A DNA stretch of 64,000 nucleotides from DATJPW01 sp963752855 (GCA_963752855.1 CAVVZX010000036.1:1-64000); one strand, 5' to 3'; positions 1 through 10,500 are shown, counted from the stretch's first letter. Notes: generated from the letters alone by a model not told the origin. Program-made: numbers and translations.

Positions 1-52
1 CGGTGTCTCCGCCGTGAGAGGGCGGTGTCCTAGGCCTCTAGACGATGGGACC
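1..52 (-). tRNA. tRNA-Glu (anticodon CTC), truncated by the window edge
   Basis: Read on the minus strand from position 52, the sequence folds as the 5' two-thirds of a tRNA. The acceptor strand is GGTCCCA, followed by a D-arm (GTC...GAC with TAGAGGCCTAG). The anticodon stem is CCGCC/GGCGG around the loop CTCTCAC, which gives anticodon CTC. The variable region begins with AGACA. This is the usual bacterial tRNA-Glu pattern. The T-arm and 3' acceptor strand lie outside the window. Nothing else is evident between it and the gene ending at 238. Confidence 0.9.
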
Positions 53-237
53 AATATCTGCTGATTACCAAGTTGGCCGCAAATTGTCAAGGCGAGCAGA
101 GTGTTTCCGCAGATAACGCAGATGACAACAGATAAGAATACGAATATGATGGTCTGCTCGGCAATCTCCACGTTCACGGTGATATTACTATCGCTTTCCC
201 GTATACCAGTCTGGGCATGAAGACAAGGCGCCGGACT

Positions 238-1128
238 CTAAGCCGAGATCCGGCTAAACTCGAATTGGAGAGCGGTGTTATTAATATATCGGCGTAACGT
301 GAATTGTGTGTCCAGTTGACGAGCGGTTATGGCAAGTCCCACATTGTGCATCTCCTGAAGTATAAGTTCAGGCGCGTGCCGAAAATTCATTCTTTGGAGC
401 ACCTGATGAATCGTAGCAACCGAGGCGTTTCCTGGAGGCGGAATGAGCCGCTCCTGATCGGTCAATACACAGTGGAAGTCAAGGCTCACGTTGTAATCGC
501 CAACACGCGTAGCAATATTCACTTCCGGCTCTAAAGGACCTCTGTCCGAATCCTGATAACGACGGAATATGGTTTCTGTAAGGTTTTGCTGGCAAAGATA
601 AAGTGTCGAGGATAGGTCGTAAACATCCAAAGGTCTGTTTTCTGCGATTTCGATTCTTGTCTCGCCGTGCGGAAGCTCTTTAGTTCCCGGAAAGGACGCG
701 TCAAAGTTGACGATAAGATCAATGATGGTGTTTCCCATTGAGCAGGATAGAGAAATGGGGTTGTATCCCGTGTCAATGCCCTGCTGCCGGATCTTTTCCA
801 TGATCAAATCATGGCTATGAGATGCGGTGATTCGTTGAACGACCTGCTGCATAAAAAAAGGATTTGTATTGAATTTTTCCGACAAAATGATTCTCTGCAT
901 CTGCTGGACGTGCATTTCTACAAAATAATGCTCGGCGGAAATATACAAACTTATGCTGCCGCCGGGATGCCCTATCGGACTGTATCGCTTCCAGATCTCC
1001 TGCCGATTGTATTCTTTCATCAGACCGAGGATAGCGATGAGATCGAAACCGTCGATGGCCCGATTTTCCTTCTCCGTAATCGAACAGGTAAAATTAGTGA
1101 TTTTAGTGTCCGTGTCGGTTTTCATCAT
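238..1128 (-). CDS. Hypothetical protein with two tandem ~115-residue repeats
   Basis: This 296-residue soluble protein belongs to no family I recognise. It has no signal peptide, membrane segment or Cys cluster. It appears internally duplicated: the stretch around EIWKRY (about residue 43) to about residue 140 aligns with the stretch around TIFRRY (about residue 185) to the C-terminus. Both halves share a charged helix, a Tyr-rich strand, a helix of the type QQVVQRI/HQVLQRM and a final strand IDLIVNF/LQFEF. It starts three bases after the stop of the short gene at 1132-1322, on the same strand, so it is probably the last gene of the operon that begins with the [2Fe-2S] ferredoxin at 4859. 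Two adjacent Met codons make the exact start uncertain by one residue. Confidence 0.6.
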   Translation of the reverse strand: MMKTDTDTKITNFTCSITEKENRAIDGFDLIAILGLMKEYNRQEIWKRYSPIGHPGGSISLYISAEHYFVEMHVQQMQRIILSEKFNTNPFFMQQVVQRITASHSHDLIMEKIRQQGIDTGYNPISLSCSMGNTIIDLIVNFDASFPGTKELPHGETRIEIAENRPLDVYDLSSTLYLCQQNLTETIFRRYQDSDRGPLEPEVNIATRVGDYNVSLDFHCVLTDQERLIPPPGNASVATIHQVLQRMNFRHAPELILQEMHNVGLAITARQLDTQFTLRRYINNTALQFEFSRISA

Positions 1129-1131
1129 TCG

Positions 1132-1322
1132 TTAGTGTATCTCCAAATTTACTTCTTTGCCTTTTTCTCTGAGCAAACTTGCTATGGACTGGACGCTGCG
1201 GCTCTTGAATCCCATTTCCTGCGGTAGATTGGGATTGAGATGGGCGGGATTAATCGCTTGTCCGAGAAAAATGTTTATGCTGTCGCAGTAGAGGAACTCC
1301 CATGCTAAACGGCTGGCGCCAT
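1132..1322 (-). CDS. Short conserved-looking protein (about 63 aa), frameshifted
   Basis: Just behind the SpoIIE gene, a minus-strand frame encodes a clear protein-like segment containing DSINIFLGQAINPAHLNPN and ending in KGKEVNLEIH, with its stop at 1132. The frame has no start codon of its own. An ATG at 1322-1320 lies eight bases after GAGGAG but is in another frame (MAPAV, then stop). One single-base indel near 1302 joins the two. The spacing, strong ribosome site and lack of gaps on either side place it in the operon. I do not recognise the family. The split is most likely a sequencing error, like many others in this window. Confidence 0.45.
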
Positions 1323-1327
1323 CGCGC

Positions 1328-2818
1328 TTAGCTCCTCAGTTCATCAATATCTTGCACACTCTGCAGGATTTCTAAGGCGTGATTCACAGTGTGGACGCCT
1401 TCGGTAACCAGGTCGATTCCCTCCAGTTTACCGGTGGGTGGAATCTTTTCCGTCATGGTCGATAGATCCACTACGACGTCTTTGCCCATCACCTTTCCGA
1501 CTATCCCGGCTGTGGTACCTCCACTCACAATTTTACGGCCTTGGCTTGCCAGAAAATTTTTCACCACAGCTTCGTCCTCGTCACGCTTTACAGGTGGGCC
1601 GATCATGAACCGGCCAAAGCGTTTGGGTCTTATTTTCAATACACCTACCGTAGTATCGTCTCCAGGTTTGCCCTGGTATAGATCATCAGCCTGATTTGTG
1701 AGTATTTGCGCTACTTTTTGAGCAGATATATCCTCGTGGACCTGGGTCTCGAGGAATTTGGCAATTTTTTCCCAATCCCATCCCAGGTTTAATAGTCCGC
1801 CTATGCCTGCATGAATCTCTCCATCACTCACCGTGACGAGCCAGTCACCTGCTTCAGCATGCACATGAGCTTCTCGTATTTTCCTGGTCCCGATGACTCG
1901 ATCCCGGTATTTCAACTGGCTATTGTAACCCCTTTTGAGGAAGAAGGTTGGAGGATTGTCGAACTCCGCCAAGTACACCCGACCGTCTTCCAGGACCTTC
2001 AGCAGCGTGAAGGTGCTGTATGCTATTTTCCTTACTTTGCATTCCGGGAGTGTATCCGTTAGCGTGGATACCACCTCTTCAAGTGGTAGTCCTCGTTCCA
2101 TGAGCCGTAATGCGATTTTGGTTGTAAGAGTGGCCAAAATATTTGCCTTAACCCCACTCCCGAGGCCGTCGGAAAGCACCATCAGTTTGCCATCATGTAG
2201 AGGAGCGACAGAAAGTGAGTCTCCGCACAGAATCTCTCCGAATTTGCAGATTTGAGCCGCTCCTGACTCAATAAACAATTCTTCCGTCATCGAGGCTTCT
2301 CCCTCGCCGGCCAGCTTAATGAGTTCGAAGAGTGCGGCTTTAGTTTCAGCCGTTGTTTCTCCAAGCAAGCCGGCTATTTCCTGGGCAACACGCATCTGCT
2401 GGTGAATTACCTGTTGTGCCTTGTTGATGGTCTCTGATTTGAAAACGTGAGCCTGCTGGTCCTTCATCACGGTTTCGGTTACATCCAGAAGCATTAAAAC
2501 CCTGAGATCCTCTTCCGGCAATTTGAAATTATACAATTTGGCTGTGCGGCCCAATTTTTCGAGCTGGAGCCACATTGATCCGCCACCTTCTTCGTCACCT
2601 TTGCTTGAAGCCAAAGGATCGATTCCGAAAAGCTCCCCGAATGTTTTCCCCTGAACACGATCCGGTGCCTGACCGTCATGCGTAGCAAGCTCTATAAATG
2701 CCTTATTATGGTACACGACTCTGTGTTCTTTGTCCGCGAGCGCGATGGCTACCGGCAGCCTCTGAAAAATTGTTTCGGCCCTTTGTTCCGCGTGTTGCCG
2801 TCTAGTTTTTTTGAGCAT
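1328..2818 (-). CDS. PAS domain-SpoIIE family protein phosphatase
   Basis: A 496-residue cytoplasmic PP2C-type Ser/Thr phosphatase. The N-terminal ~110 residues form a PAS-like sensor (QRLPVAIALADKEHRVVYHN). A helical linker leads to a SpoIIE domain at about residues 190-400, with LSDGLGSG, VSDGEIHAG and GDDTTVGVL carrying the metal-binding Asp/Gly residues. A C-terminal ~100-residue segment (KIVSGGTTAGIVGKVMG...VDLST) follows; it resembles the tail seen on SpoIIE proteins of anaerobes. Such phosphatases dephosphorylate anti-anti-sigma-like partners. Its start lies 17 bases inside the upstream HAMP-receiver gene, so the two are translationally coupled. Its neighbours, a [2Fe-2S] ferredoxin and a HAMP/receiver protein, suggest redox-linked signalling. 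In other anaerobes such genes often sit near [FeFe]-hydrogenase genes, but none lies in this window. Confidence 0.85.
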   Translation of the reverse strand: MLKKTRRQHAEQRAETIFQRLPVAIALADKEHRVVYHNKAFIELATHDGQAPDRVQGKTFGELFGIDPLASSKGDEEGGGSMWLQLEKLGRTAKLYNFKLPEEDLRVLMLLDVTETVMKDQQAHVFKSETINKAQQVIHQQMRVAQEIAGLLGETTAETKAALFELIKLAGEGEASMTEELFIESGAAQICKFGEILCGDSLSVAPLHDGKLMVLSDGLGSGVKANILATLTTKIALRLMERGLPLEEVVSTLTDTLPECKVRKIAYSTFTLLKVLEDGRVYLAEFDNPPTFFLKRGYNSQLKYRDRVIGTRKIREAHVHAEAGDWLVTVSDGEIHAGIGGLLNLGWDWEKIAKFLETQVHEDISAQKVAQILTNQADDLYQGKPGDDTTVGVLKIRPKRFGRFMIGPPVKRDEDEAVVKNFLASQGRKIVSGGTTAGIVGKVMGKDVVVDLSTMTEKIPPTGKLEGIDLVTEGVHTVNHALEILQSVQDIDELRS

Positions 2819-4596
2819 TTCGCGACTCTTGAAGTGCGGTATATACCATTAGTAGAATCTGGTGCGGACCGAAGGGCTTTGGAATATAATCATAAGCTCC
2901 CAGTTTTACAGCTTCAACCGCCTCTTCAGTGGCTTTAAAGGGAGCCGTCAATATTACGGTCACTTCAGGCTGCCTGTATTTAATTTCCTTGAGCAACTCT
3001 TTACCGCGCATTTCCGGCATATCAATATCGGCGATCACGACATCAAAAAATTCAGTTTCAAGTTCATTCAGAGCTTCTGTCACAGAGCTGGTCGATTTAA
3101 CATCAAAGCCCTCGTTCTGAAGAATCCGACGGCAGATATCAAGGACCTTTTCTTCACTGTCAAGGACCAAAACTCTGTTCGTGGCAGCGGTTGCTTCATC
3201 CGTGGCAGGAAGGGTGAGCATGGGATCTGATATATGCGCCATTATATGCGCCATTCCATCTGCCATTTTTTCCAATGAAGCCAGTTTTTTGACTCTTGCC
3301 ACCTGTTCCCTGGCTTCATGCAGTTCTCCGGTCTGTTCCGCCACCTTGGACGCGAGATCTTTTCCCCATTCCTCCAATCTTTTCTTGGAATCGGATAAAT
3401 TGCGGATCATAAGATTAAACGTGGCTGCCAATTCACCTACTTCATCTCGTGCCATAACAGGCACCTCGTGAGTCAGATCGCCTTCCGCGGCCCGTCTCGC
3501 CGCGTGAAGCATCTGCTCCAATGGACGATTAATCCATTTGACCAGAAAATAAGAGATGGCGCCCATCGAGAGGACTCCGATAAGAGCCATGACCATGAAA
3601 GTTGTCACCATTCTTTCGATGATGGCCGTTATAGGCTTTTCCAGAGCCGCAACCTGAATAGCGCCTGCAATTTTGCCGGCCGCATCACGAATGGGACGCA
3701 GTTGCGGATAGGTACTCGGAGTTGAATAAAGTCTCCCAAGTGATGTCCGCATTCCCTTCTTCCAGGACTTTTTTTTGGATCTGTGCGCCAGCCTCAAATC
3801 CGATCATCGGCAGGCCGTCGGCTCCTTTTAAGGTGGTGCTTATGGCGTCATGCCCTTGGTAAATGGTTACCTGACCCTGATCTTGCTCATGGCTGAGTTT
3901 CCCCATGAATACCTGTTTAGCAATTCGGTCCACGATAAGGCTACCATTGAGAACAATCCCTCCGTAAAGGGTTCCGGACACCCGTATTCCGCTCCTGAGA
4001 GGGCACGCTGCTTCTATGACCATGACCGACTTGTGCTTTGCGCCCAAGCGTTGGGCAAGCGCGGGGTTGTCCTCTGACAGAGTTTCTGCGGAAAGAATGG
4101 CTATACCGGCGGCTGGGTCACCGGCCAGCGCTTTGGCCAGCAACAAATTTGAAGAAACGTTGGAGTTCTCCGGCTGCGGTGAGAACGCGCTTGCCACGAT
4201 ATTCCCTTTTTCGTCAGCGACCGACAAGAAATCAAGATCGTTCTCAACGGCCAGCATTCCTAGCCGATCGCGAATCGCTAGGATGTCACCGCTTTCCAAA
4301 TAGTCTTCTATTTTCTCGGAGGCCGCCATCAGGCGTATCCTGGCTTCGAGGCTTTCCTGGGAATTTTTGAGAATGAGGTTCGCAGTCGCCAGATCAGTAT
4401 GAAGCTCGCTGCGAGCCCTATCGATGACGGCCTGCCTGACAAGCCTGGTCCCAAAAAGGCCGGTCAGCAATCCGACGAGGATTGTCACGCCCAGGAAGCC
4501 TCCAAGCACCTTTTGCATGAGAGAGAAGTTCTGCGCCCAGGCCGTGAAACCGGTCCATGTCTTCCAGGGAAATTCTTTTGAGTTGGCAGGTTCCAT
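2802..4596 (-). CDS. Membrane sensor with HAMP, degenerate H-box and receiver domain (frameshifted)
   Basis: The N-terminal part (from 4596) has a membrane segment (VLGGFLGVTILVGLLTGLFG), a ~200-residue periplasmic sensor region and then NADITWETLFNS. A one-base frameshift near 3720 moves the reading frame to PSTYPQLRPIRDAAGKIAG, which completes the sensor fold. Then come a second membrane segment, HAMP (NRPLEQMLHAARRAAEGDL), a coiled coil, an H-box-like MADGMAHI, and a C-terminal receiver domain with phospho-acceptor Asp in VVIADIDMP and Lys in YIPKPFG. No HATPase domain follows the H-box, and the usual Glu after His is Ile, so kinase activity is unlikely. The full length would be about 598 residues. 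The gene starts 14 bases after the [2Fe-2S] ferredoxin gene. Confidence 0.8.
3232..3255. repeat. Perfect 12-bp tandem duplication inside the H-box
   Basis: The 12-mer ATATGCGCCATT occurs twice back to back, at 3232-3243 and 3244-3255. In the encoded HAMP/receiver protein (minus strand) it adds four residues and duplicates MAHI in the H-box-like segment. Removing one copy restores the spacing of an ordinary but degenerate H-box. Confidence 0.9.
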
Positions 4597-4610
4597 GATG
4601 GATTCACCTT

Positions 4611-4859
4611 TTAAGCAAGCTTTTTGACTATTTCATTTTCGAAAATTTGTCGGGCTTCTTCACTCGACCCTGCATGGAAGAGCTGGTCGTCTATTAAGAG
4701 ATTCGCTCCATCTGTGCATTGATCCATGCAGAACGTGCCTTTTAACTCCACCTGATTTTCAAGGCCCGCCTGTTTTATTGCGTCTTTGAAGTAATTGATA
4801 ATATCGTGAGATCCTTTAAGATGGCAGGCGCTGCCTACGCACACAGTTATCACTCGCAT
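4611..4859 (-). CDS. Thioredoxin-like [2Fe-2S] ferredoxin (NuoE C-terminal type)
   Basis: A complete 82-residue protein with the fold and cysteine pattern of the NuoE/HoxE C-terminal domain: CVGSAC (Cys7, Cys12) near the N-terminus and FCMDQC about 30 residues later, which together ligate one [2Fe-2S] cluster. The family passes electrons in NADH- or hydrogen-linked complexes and also occurs as small free ferredoxins beside SpoIIE and PAS signalling proteins. It is the first gene of a minus-strand operon leading into the HAMP/receiver and SpoIIE genes 14 bases downstream. The role as a redox input to that signalling set is inferred from position. Confidence 0.85.
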   Translation of the reverse strand: MRVITVCVGSACHLKGSHDIINYFKDAIKQAGLENQVELKGTFCMDQCTDGANLLIDDQLFHAGSSEEARQIFENEIVKKLA

Positions 4860-5095
4860 TGGCTTTGCTCCTCGGTTTCAAGCGCATTAGCGCCTCTTAT
4901 AAGGGCGCACTTATTGCGCAACAATGTTTCCAATGACCTTATCTAATTATGTGTTCTCAAATAGGATAGAGACCTGTCAATTATTTTAGCCTTCAATAAT
5001 ATTGACATGCAATATCTTAGGCGGTTCGGTTTCTGAATAGACCAACCATACTTCTTCAGACTATCATGTCGCAGCCCATTCCCCAAAAATAATAT

Positions 5096-8000
5096 TTAAG
5101 AATGGAGGTGAGTTCGGCTGTGGAAATGATCCCAAACCTGATCCATAAAGGCTTCAACACGAGTCTTTTCATTCGTCTTCTTGAGGCCGTCATAAATCAA
5201 CGTGAGCATGGATATTCCGGGGCGTTCTTTTAAGGCCCTCGCAAGGGTTGTTGTCACGACCGTGGCAAACAGACAATTTAATGTCATGAGGTTCAATATT
5301 CCGTCCGCCCCTGAATTGAGTTGGTCAATCGTGGTTGCAACCGGCGCCGTAATGCCTGCAGGCAATCGGATATCTACGTATCGAGAAGCGTTTTTCCACA
5401 TTCCGAATCCAAGGCAATCGGATACGGTAGCATTGAAGTTCTTCTTGTCCTGCAGAGAGCCTTTGACACGAAACTCCGATGCAGCCATAAAAATGTAAAA
5501 AATGCCGTCGCTCAACATTCTTAGTGGGTCAGCGTTTCGTAAATTCCGGTTGAGGTCTCTCAAGACAGACATTTTGAAGCTGTCGGACAATGTGGGCGGC
5601 GGCCAGATCGTCGCCCCCAGCGCCTCGACTTGATCGTAAACCTGGTTATTAGCGAAAGGCACAACACGGGTGTAGTAGTCCCCTGTTACGGCCACGATCG
5701 GCCTGGGACTAGTGTCAGACTTAGGCGCCTGATACAATTCATGAAGCGCTTCATCAATACCCTGTCTCACACGGCCTTCCGACAGGGCGTCAAACATCTT
5801 CTTGCAGCAGTTTTCGTAGACCCGATCCAGTTGGGCCTGATCCGAAGCGGTCGGCCTGATTCGCATATATAGTTGAAAAAGGACGTCGTAAACATGGAGC
5901 CCTTCCCAGGCGCGAAGGAGCACACGTTGCCTTTTGCGTTCTGAAAATCCAAAGGCTTTAAGACCTTCGTTCACGTCCTGTATGATACCTGTTGACAAGC
6001 CAAGCTCTTGCCTAACTTTGTCCATGTACACCGGATATTGCCCAACTCTGCAAGCGTCAGGGCCTATCATGTAGACCAGAGATTTCCTAGCTACGTCCTC
6101 GGAAAGCGATTGAGCCAATTTTAGGTAATCCCCCAGCACCAGGACATACGGGTGACACTCTCCGCCGACCGAGTGAGGACGACCCAACTTCTCGGATTCC
6201 TGATCGGGAGGCGGCAGCACTTGCGCGTCGATACCCATTGATCGGGCCGCGGCTGCGAAACCATATGAATGATTGCAGAAATGCAGAACATACAGCCTTT
6301 CCGGCCTTGCAGGTTTCCTGAGGCTTTTCATTGATCGGCGAATCTCGGAGGCGGCTGCCGGCAGCATTTGGCTGGGAGATCTTCCCTCGCTTTACGTGTG
6401 AGACGCGACCCGATGTGGAAACGGTCCCAGTTAGAGGATTCGGCATAAGTGATTCATCGTATGGGAACTGATCGTGCCTTAGACGACTTTCGCCTGCATC
6501 AGATTTACTGCTGGTCCCAAAAGCATGTTTCTTGATCTGTTCGAGAAATGCCTCAACCCTGGTGGTAATCCCGGCGGTTGACGAATGTTCATCCATCTCA
6601 AGGACCAGTAATGGTTTCCCGACCAAAACTTCTCTGATATGCCTGAGAGTAAAGGGATCCGGGCCGCAGCCAAAGAAAGTTATCATCACAGGAAATAGCC
6701 TCGGGTCACGGGCTATTTCGCGTGCCACCCGTATCATGTCGCCCTGATGTTTCCAATAAACCGAAGCCTCAGCGGTTGCGTCTTTTGAAGGATAGATGTC
6801 CGAGGGAATCGCTTTGATCCCTAACCGCTGAAATAATCGGCCCAGATTCATGTTCAGGAAAGAATCCGAGGTGTGATAAGGCTTGCCGAGCACTACCAAA
6901 GCATTCTCATTGCGGCTCAATGAGCTGAGAAATCGTTCGCCCTCTTTTCTGAGGCTTGTTCGAAACTGTTCTAGCTGTTCCAAACCCCTATTGAATGCCC
7001 CGATTGCCTTCTTTCGAGATATGCCAAGACTTTGAGCGAAACGCAGGTGATCGCGCCGGAGTGAGTCGTGGTCCACGGCGAAACCGATTGCGAGTTCCTG
7101 CCACCCGATATCGAATGTCCCTTTGAAGAATTGGGCGGAACTTTGGATGTAAGGGCAATATTCCGTTGCCCTGTCACCCGCGGCGCACGGCTGCTCGTTC
7201 AAAATCGAAGGATGGAAAATGATTTGTTGACCCTGGTCCATAAGATCTCTTATCTGGCCGGCCATAACCTTCATGGGGAGACATGTCTCTACGCTGAGGA
7301 ATCGCGAACCGCTTTCAAACTGCTTGCGATCCGCAGGCCTTGCTACCACGAGAGAAATCCCTATGTGATCGAAAAACGCTCTCCAGAATGGAAACCACTC
7401 GTAAAAGTGCGGTGATCTAACTATTCCCCAAGAACGTTCCAAGTCAGGGGTCTCGGCGCTCAGTTTGTCCAGCAGGCGTTTTCTTGCAAAAAATGGATCA
7501 GATTCCGGATTTCCGGACAGTGGTCGGTCATCAAATTCCCATCTTTCGCATAGGCCTCCGTTGAAAACAGTTCGGCCTCCCATTTGGTATTTGTGGATGC
7601 GACATTGATTGGGGCAGCCATGGCAATCGAACGGCTCTTTCTTAATTCCGGCGGTGTCATAAAGTATTCCAGTTCTTTTTTTGGGAGCGACCTCTTTATC
7701 ATTTACAGCGCGCATAGCCTTGAGGGCCGCTCCCAGAGCTCCGGACACTTTGTAAAATTCGGGGGTTTCAAATTTGCGGCCGGTGTTTTGTTTGAATGCC
7801 GCTTTTACTGCCGGTGTGCCTGCGACTCCGCCCAAAAAGACGACTTTCTTCCCCAGTGGTTTATTATTTGCAACTCGCTCCAAATAATTTTGAACAATAC
7901 TGACGCATACCCCTGCCGCCAAATCCGCCGGGGTCGCTCCGGTGTTTTGATGATGAACCAGATCGGATTCCATGAAAACGGTGCATCGGCTCCCAAGATC

Positions 8001-9433
8001 AGCCGGAGCTGGGGATGAAAGGGCCACATCCGAGACTTTACCCATTTCCAAATCCAGCCGTTGGGCCTGCGCCATGAGAAAACTGCCGGTCCCTGCGGCG
8101 CACACTCGGTTCATTTCGAAATCCCGGATGTCGCCATTCTCGACAGCTATCCATTTGGAATCCTGGCCACCAATTTCCACTATAGTATCCACGCCGGGGT
8201 CGTGACTGACGGCAGCTTCGGCCTGGGCGCTGATCTCGTTTATGATGAGGTCCGCGTCGAGAAGTTTGCCTTGAAGGTGTCTACCGCTGCCGGTGACCGC
8301 GATTGCGTCCGGCGCAAGATTGTCATTCGTAAGACATCGGATCACTTCACCCATTGCCTCAATGGGACGGGACCTGGAGAGGCGGTAATCCTGTCTCAGA
8401 ATCCGCCCGGTCTTGTCGATCACAACTCCTTTCACTGATACGGAACCGACATCCAGACCCATTATGAATGGACGCTCCGCGGACTCGTCTCGATCTGACC
8501 GCTTGCCGGGAGTAATCGTTTCACGGTCCATGAGTTTCAGTGGCGCGAGATAGGATCGGATTGTAGGCATCCTCATAGCCTTTTCGGCCAAAGCCTTTAG
8601 TTCTCGCTATTGTCGTGGCAGATGAAGATTTTCGTTCGGCCGCTATCAATGCTGCTCCCACAGCTCCCAAGACATCGAAATAAGGTGGAATAATTATTTC
8701 GTGCTCTTCCAGACCTAAGAGACTCTTGAAAGCTCTCACCACGGCCCGATTGTTCATCACACCGCCCTGCAAGGACACAATAGGCGCAATTTCCTCCCCG
8801 CGAATCAGTGTAGCGATGTAGTTCCGAGCCAGCCCGAAAGCCAATCCGAGAAGTATATCCGGTATGGGGGCCCCTTCTTGGGCCTGATGAATCATGTCGG
8901 TTTTGGCAAATACCGCACAGCGGCCGGCGATTCTGGCAGGACTCTGGCTGCGAAGCGCCTCAACCCCGAAGGATTCCACATCTATGCCTAGCCGCTCCGC
9001 CTGTTCATCAAGAAACGCTCCTGTGCCCGCGGCGCAGATCTCGTTCATGCGGAACCCCGAAACTCGAGGCCGGCTGTGGGACGCTGAAGGTTCGATTTTC
9101 ATGAATTTGGAGTCTTGTCCGCCAATTTCGATAATGGTCCGAACCTGCTGGCGCCACGTGATGGACTCCGGTCGCGTGCGCAGTAATCTCGTTTATCGCA
9201 GGAATTTCAAGAGAGCGGGAGATGAGTTCACGAGCGCTGCCTGTAACCATTGCCCCGGTAATCGGCAGGTCCTCGCCCAATTTTTCAATCAGTTCGTCCG
9301 AGGTTTCCACAAAGGTAGCCAACGGCCGTCCTCGAGTTCTTCGATAAATGGTAACCGGCCGTTCGTCTCCCTCCAGAAGCAATGCCAGGTTGAGACTTAT
9401 GGATCCACAATCGATGCCAAGTTTATTAGCCAT
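5096..9433 (-). CDS. Giant (R)-2-hydroxyacyl-CoA dehydratase activase-type ATPase, double BadF/BadG (three frameshifts)
   Basis: Four consecutive minus-strand frames encode one ~1,445-residue protein. Block 1 (9433-8521) is a BadF/BadG/HgdC ATPase (GIDCGSISLNLALL; ICAAGTGAFLDEQ). Block 2 (from about 8460) is a second ATPase (GLDVGSVSVKGVVID; IVEIGGQDSKW; VCAAGTGSF; SRCTVFMESD). A Cys-rich region (CHGCPNQC) and activase-associated domains (COG3580/COG3581-like, GGECHPYVLVLGDY) follow to 5096. Frameshifts lie near 9150 (VAPAG should continue as VRTIIEIGGQDSKF), near 8608, and near 6370. In the family, ATP-driven one-electron transfer reduces a partner Fe-S enzyme. The exact partner is unknown, since no dehydratase or benzoyl-CoA reductase subunits lie nearby. 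The length agrees with known giant fusions of anaerobes, so the splits are probably sequencing errors. Confidence 0.85.
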
Positions 9434-9576
9434 AATCCCCCCGATTCTTCTAATAAATCCCGAGATCGAATTCTTTTGGATTAATTAAATACCCCCATTT
9501 CTCAACATGAGGAATATCTGCTAATGACCTCCGTGATTTAGATCGGATTATTATATTTCATCGCCGTGAGACTCCA

Positions 9577-10449
9577 TCAAAGCGCGCGAAGAAACTCCGG
9601 CCTGAGACGCTGTCGGTCGCGAGATCCGAGCACCGAATCTATAGCCTCTACGATTTGAGCTTTTTGCTCCGGAAGTGTCGCCTTGACGGGAAGATAATTC
9701 GAAGCGTGATTTGACCTGAAGACGCAGTGGCTGAAGTTGGATTCCGCTATCATTGTCCGAAGCTCCCTGATGAGGCCAAATGGATCGGGGAGGTCAAATC
9801 GACCATCAACATGGTCCTGGTATAGCGGGGTCCCCGGCACCAGAATGACGCTCAGAGCGCCGACGTAGTCCGGATCCATGTCGGTCAGTATTCTTGCAGT
9901 CTCGTGGGCGTGTCGCTCGCTGCCTTCTATCCCCCCTATCCCTAGCAGGACAGTTACCGAAAGCGCTATTCCCGTCTCTTTAACCCGGTGAGCCGCAGCG
10001 ACAAGCTCTTCGTATGTTGCGCCCTTGCAAATGTTTTTGAGCAGGACCGCATCACCGGTCTCGACACCCAAATAAATAATTCCAAGATTCAACGCCTGAA
10101 GCGCCCTAAGATCATCGGAAGATTTGTGCAGTATGTTTCCGGCGCTGGCATAAATACCGATTCTTTTTACAGAAGGTATAAACTCATTAACCATCTCCAT
10201 GATTTGGACCAGCCGCTTCTGAGGAATGGCCAGAGCATCGCCGTCAGCAAGAAAGACCTTATCCACAGGTCCCATATACCCAGCTTCCTGCAAATCTTGC
10301 TTGATCTCATCAATTGATCTTACTTGAAACGGTTTGTCCTGGTAGCTTCCGCAAAACGTGCACTTGTTGTGACTACATCCAAGGGTCACCTGAATAATCA
10401 GGCTGTGGGCCTCGCTTGGAGGCCGATAAACGCTTCCTATATATCTCAC
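9577..10449 (-). CDS. Radical SAM protein
   Basis: A complete 290-residue protein. The [4Fe-4S]/SAM motif is CSHNKCTFC (Cys25, Cys30, Cys33), a CX4CX2C spacing found in one branch of HemN/COG1032-like radical SAM proteins instead of the usual CX3CX2C. Further family marks are a GG-like DGDAL strand, YLGVETGD and LLGIGG. No B12-binding or other accessory domain is present. The specific reaction cannot be read from the sequence. It lies on the same strand as, but is separated by 143 bp from, the activase gene downstream. Confidence 0.85.
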   Translation of the reverse strand: MRYIGSVYRPPSEAHSLIIQVTLGCSHNKCTFCGSYQDKPFQVRSIDEIKQDLQEAGYMGPVDKVFLADGDALAIPQKRLVQIMEMVNEFIPSVKRIGIYASAGNILHKSSDDLRALQALNLGIIYLGVETGDAVLLKNICKGATYEELVAAAHRVKETGIALSVTVLLGIGGIEGSERHAHETARILTDMDPDYVGALSVILVPGTPLYQDHVDGRFDLPDPFGLIRELRTMIAESNFSHCVFRSNHASNYLPVKATLPEQKAQIVEAIDSVLGSRDRQRLRPEFLRAL

Positions 10450-10500
10450 CTCTAATTACTCCCTTCCGTACATCGCCTATCCGACAATATGTTCAAAAAG

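Noticed and set aside
4940..4980. TTGACA (minus strand, 4980-4975) as a promoter of the [2Fe-2S] ferredoxin operon
   Set aside because: The hexamer 17 bases further (AGAACA) is a poor -10 box, and the better CATAAT is 23 bases away.
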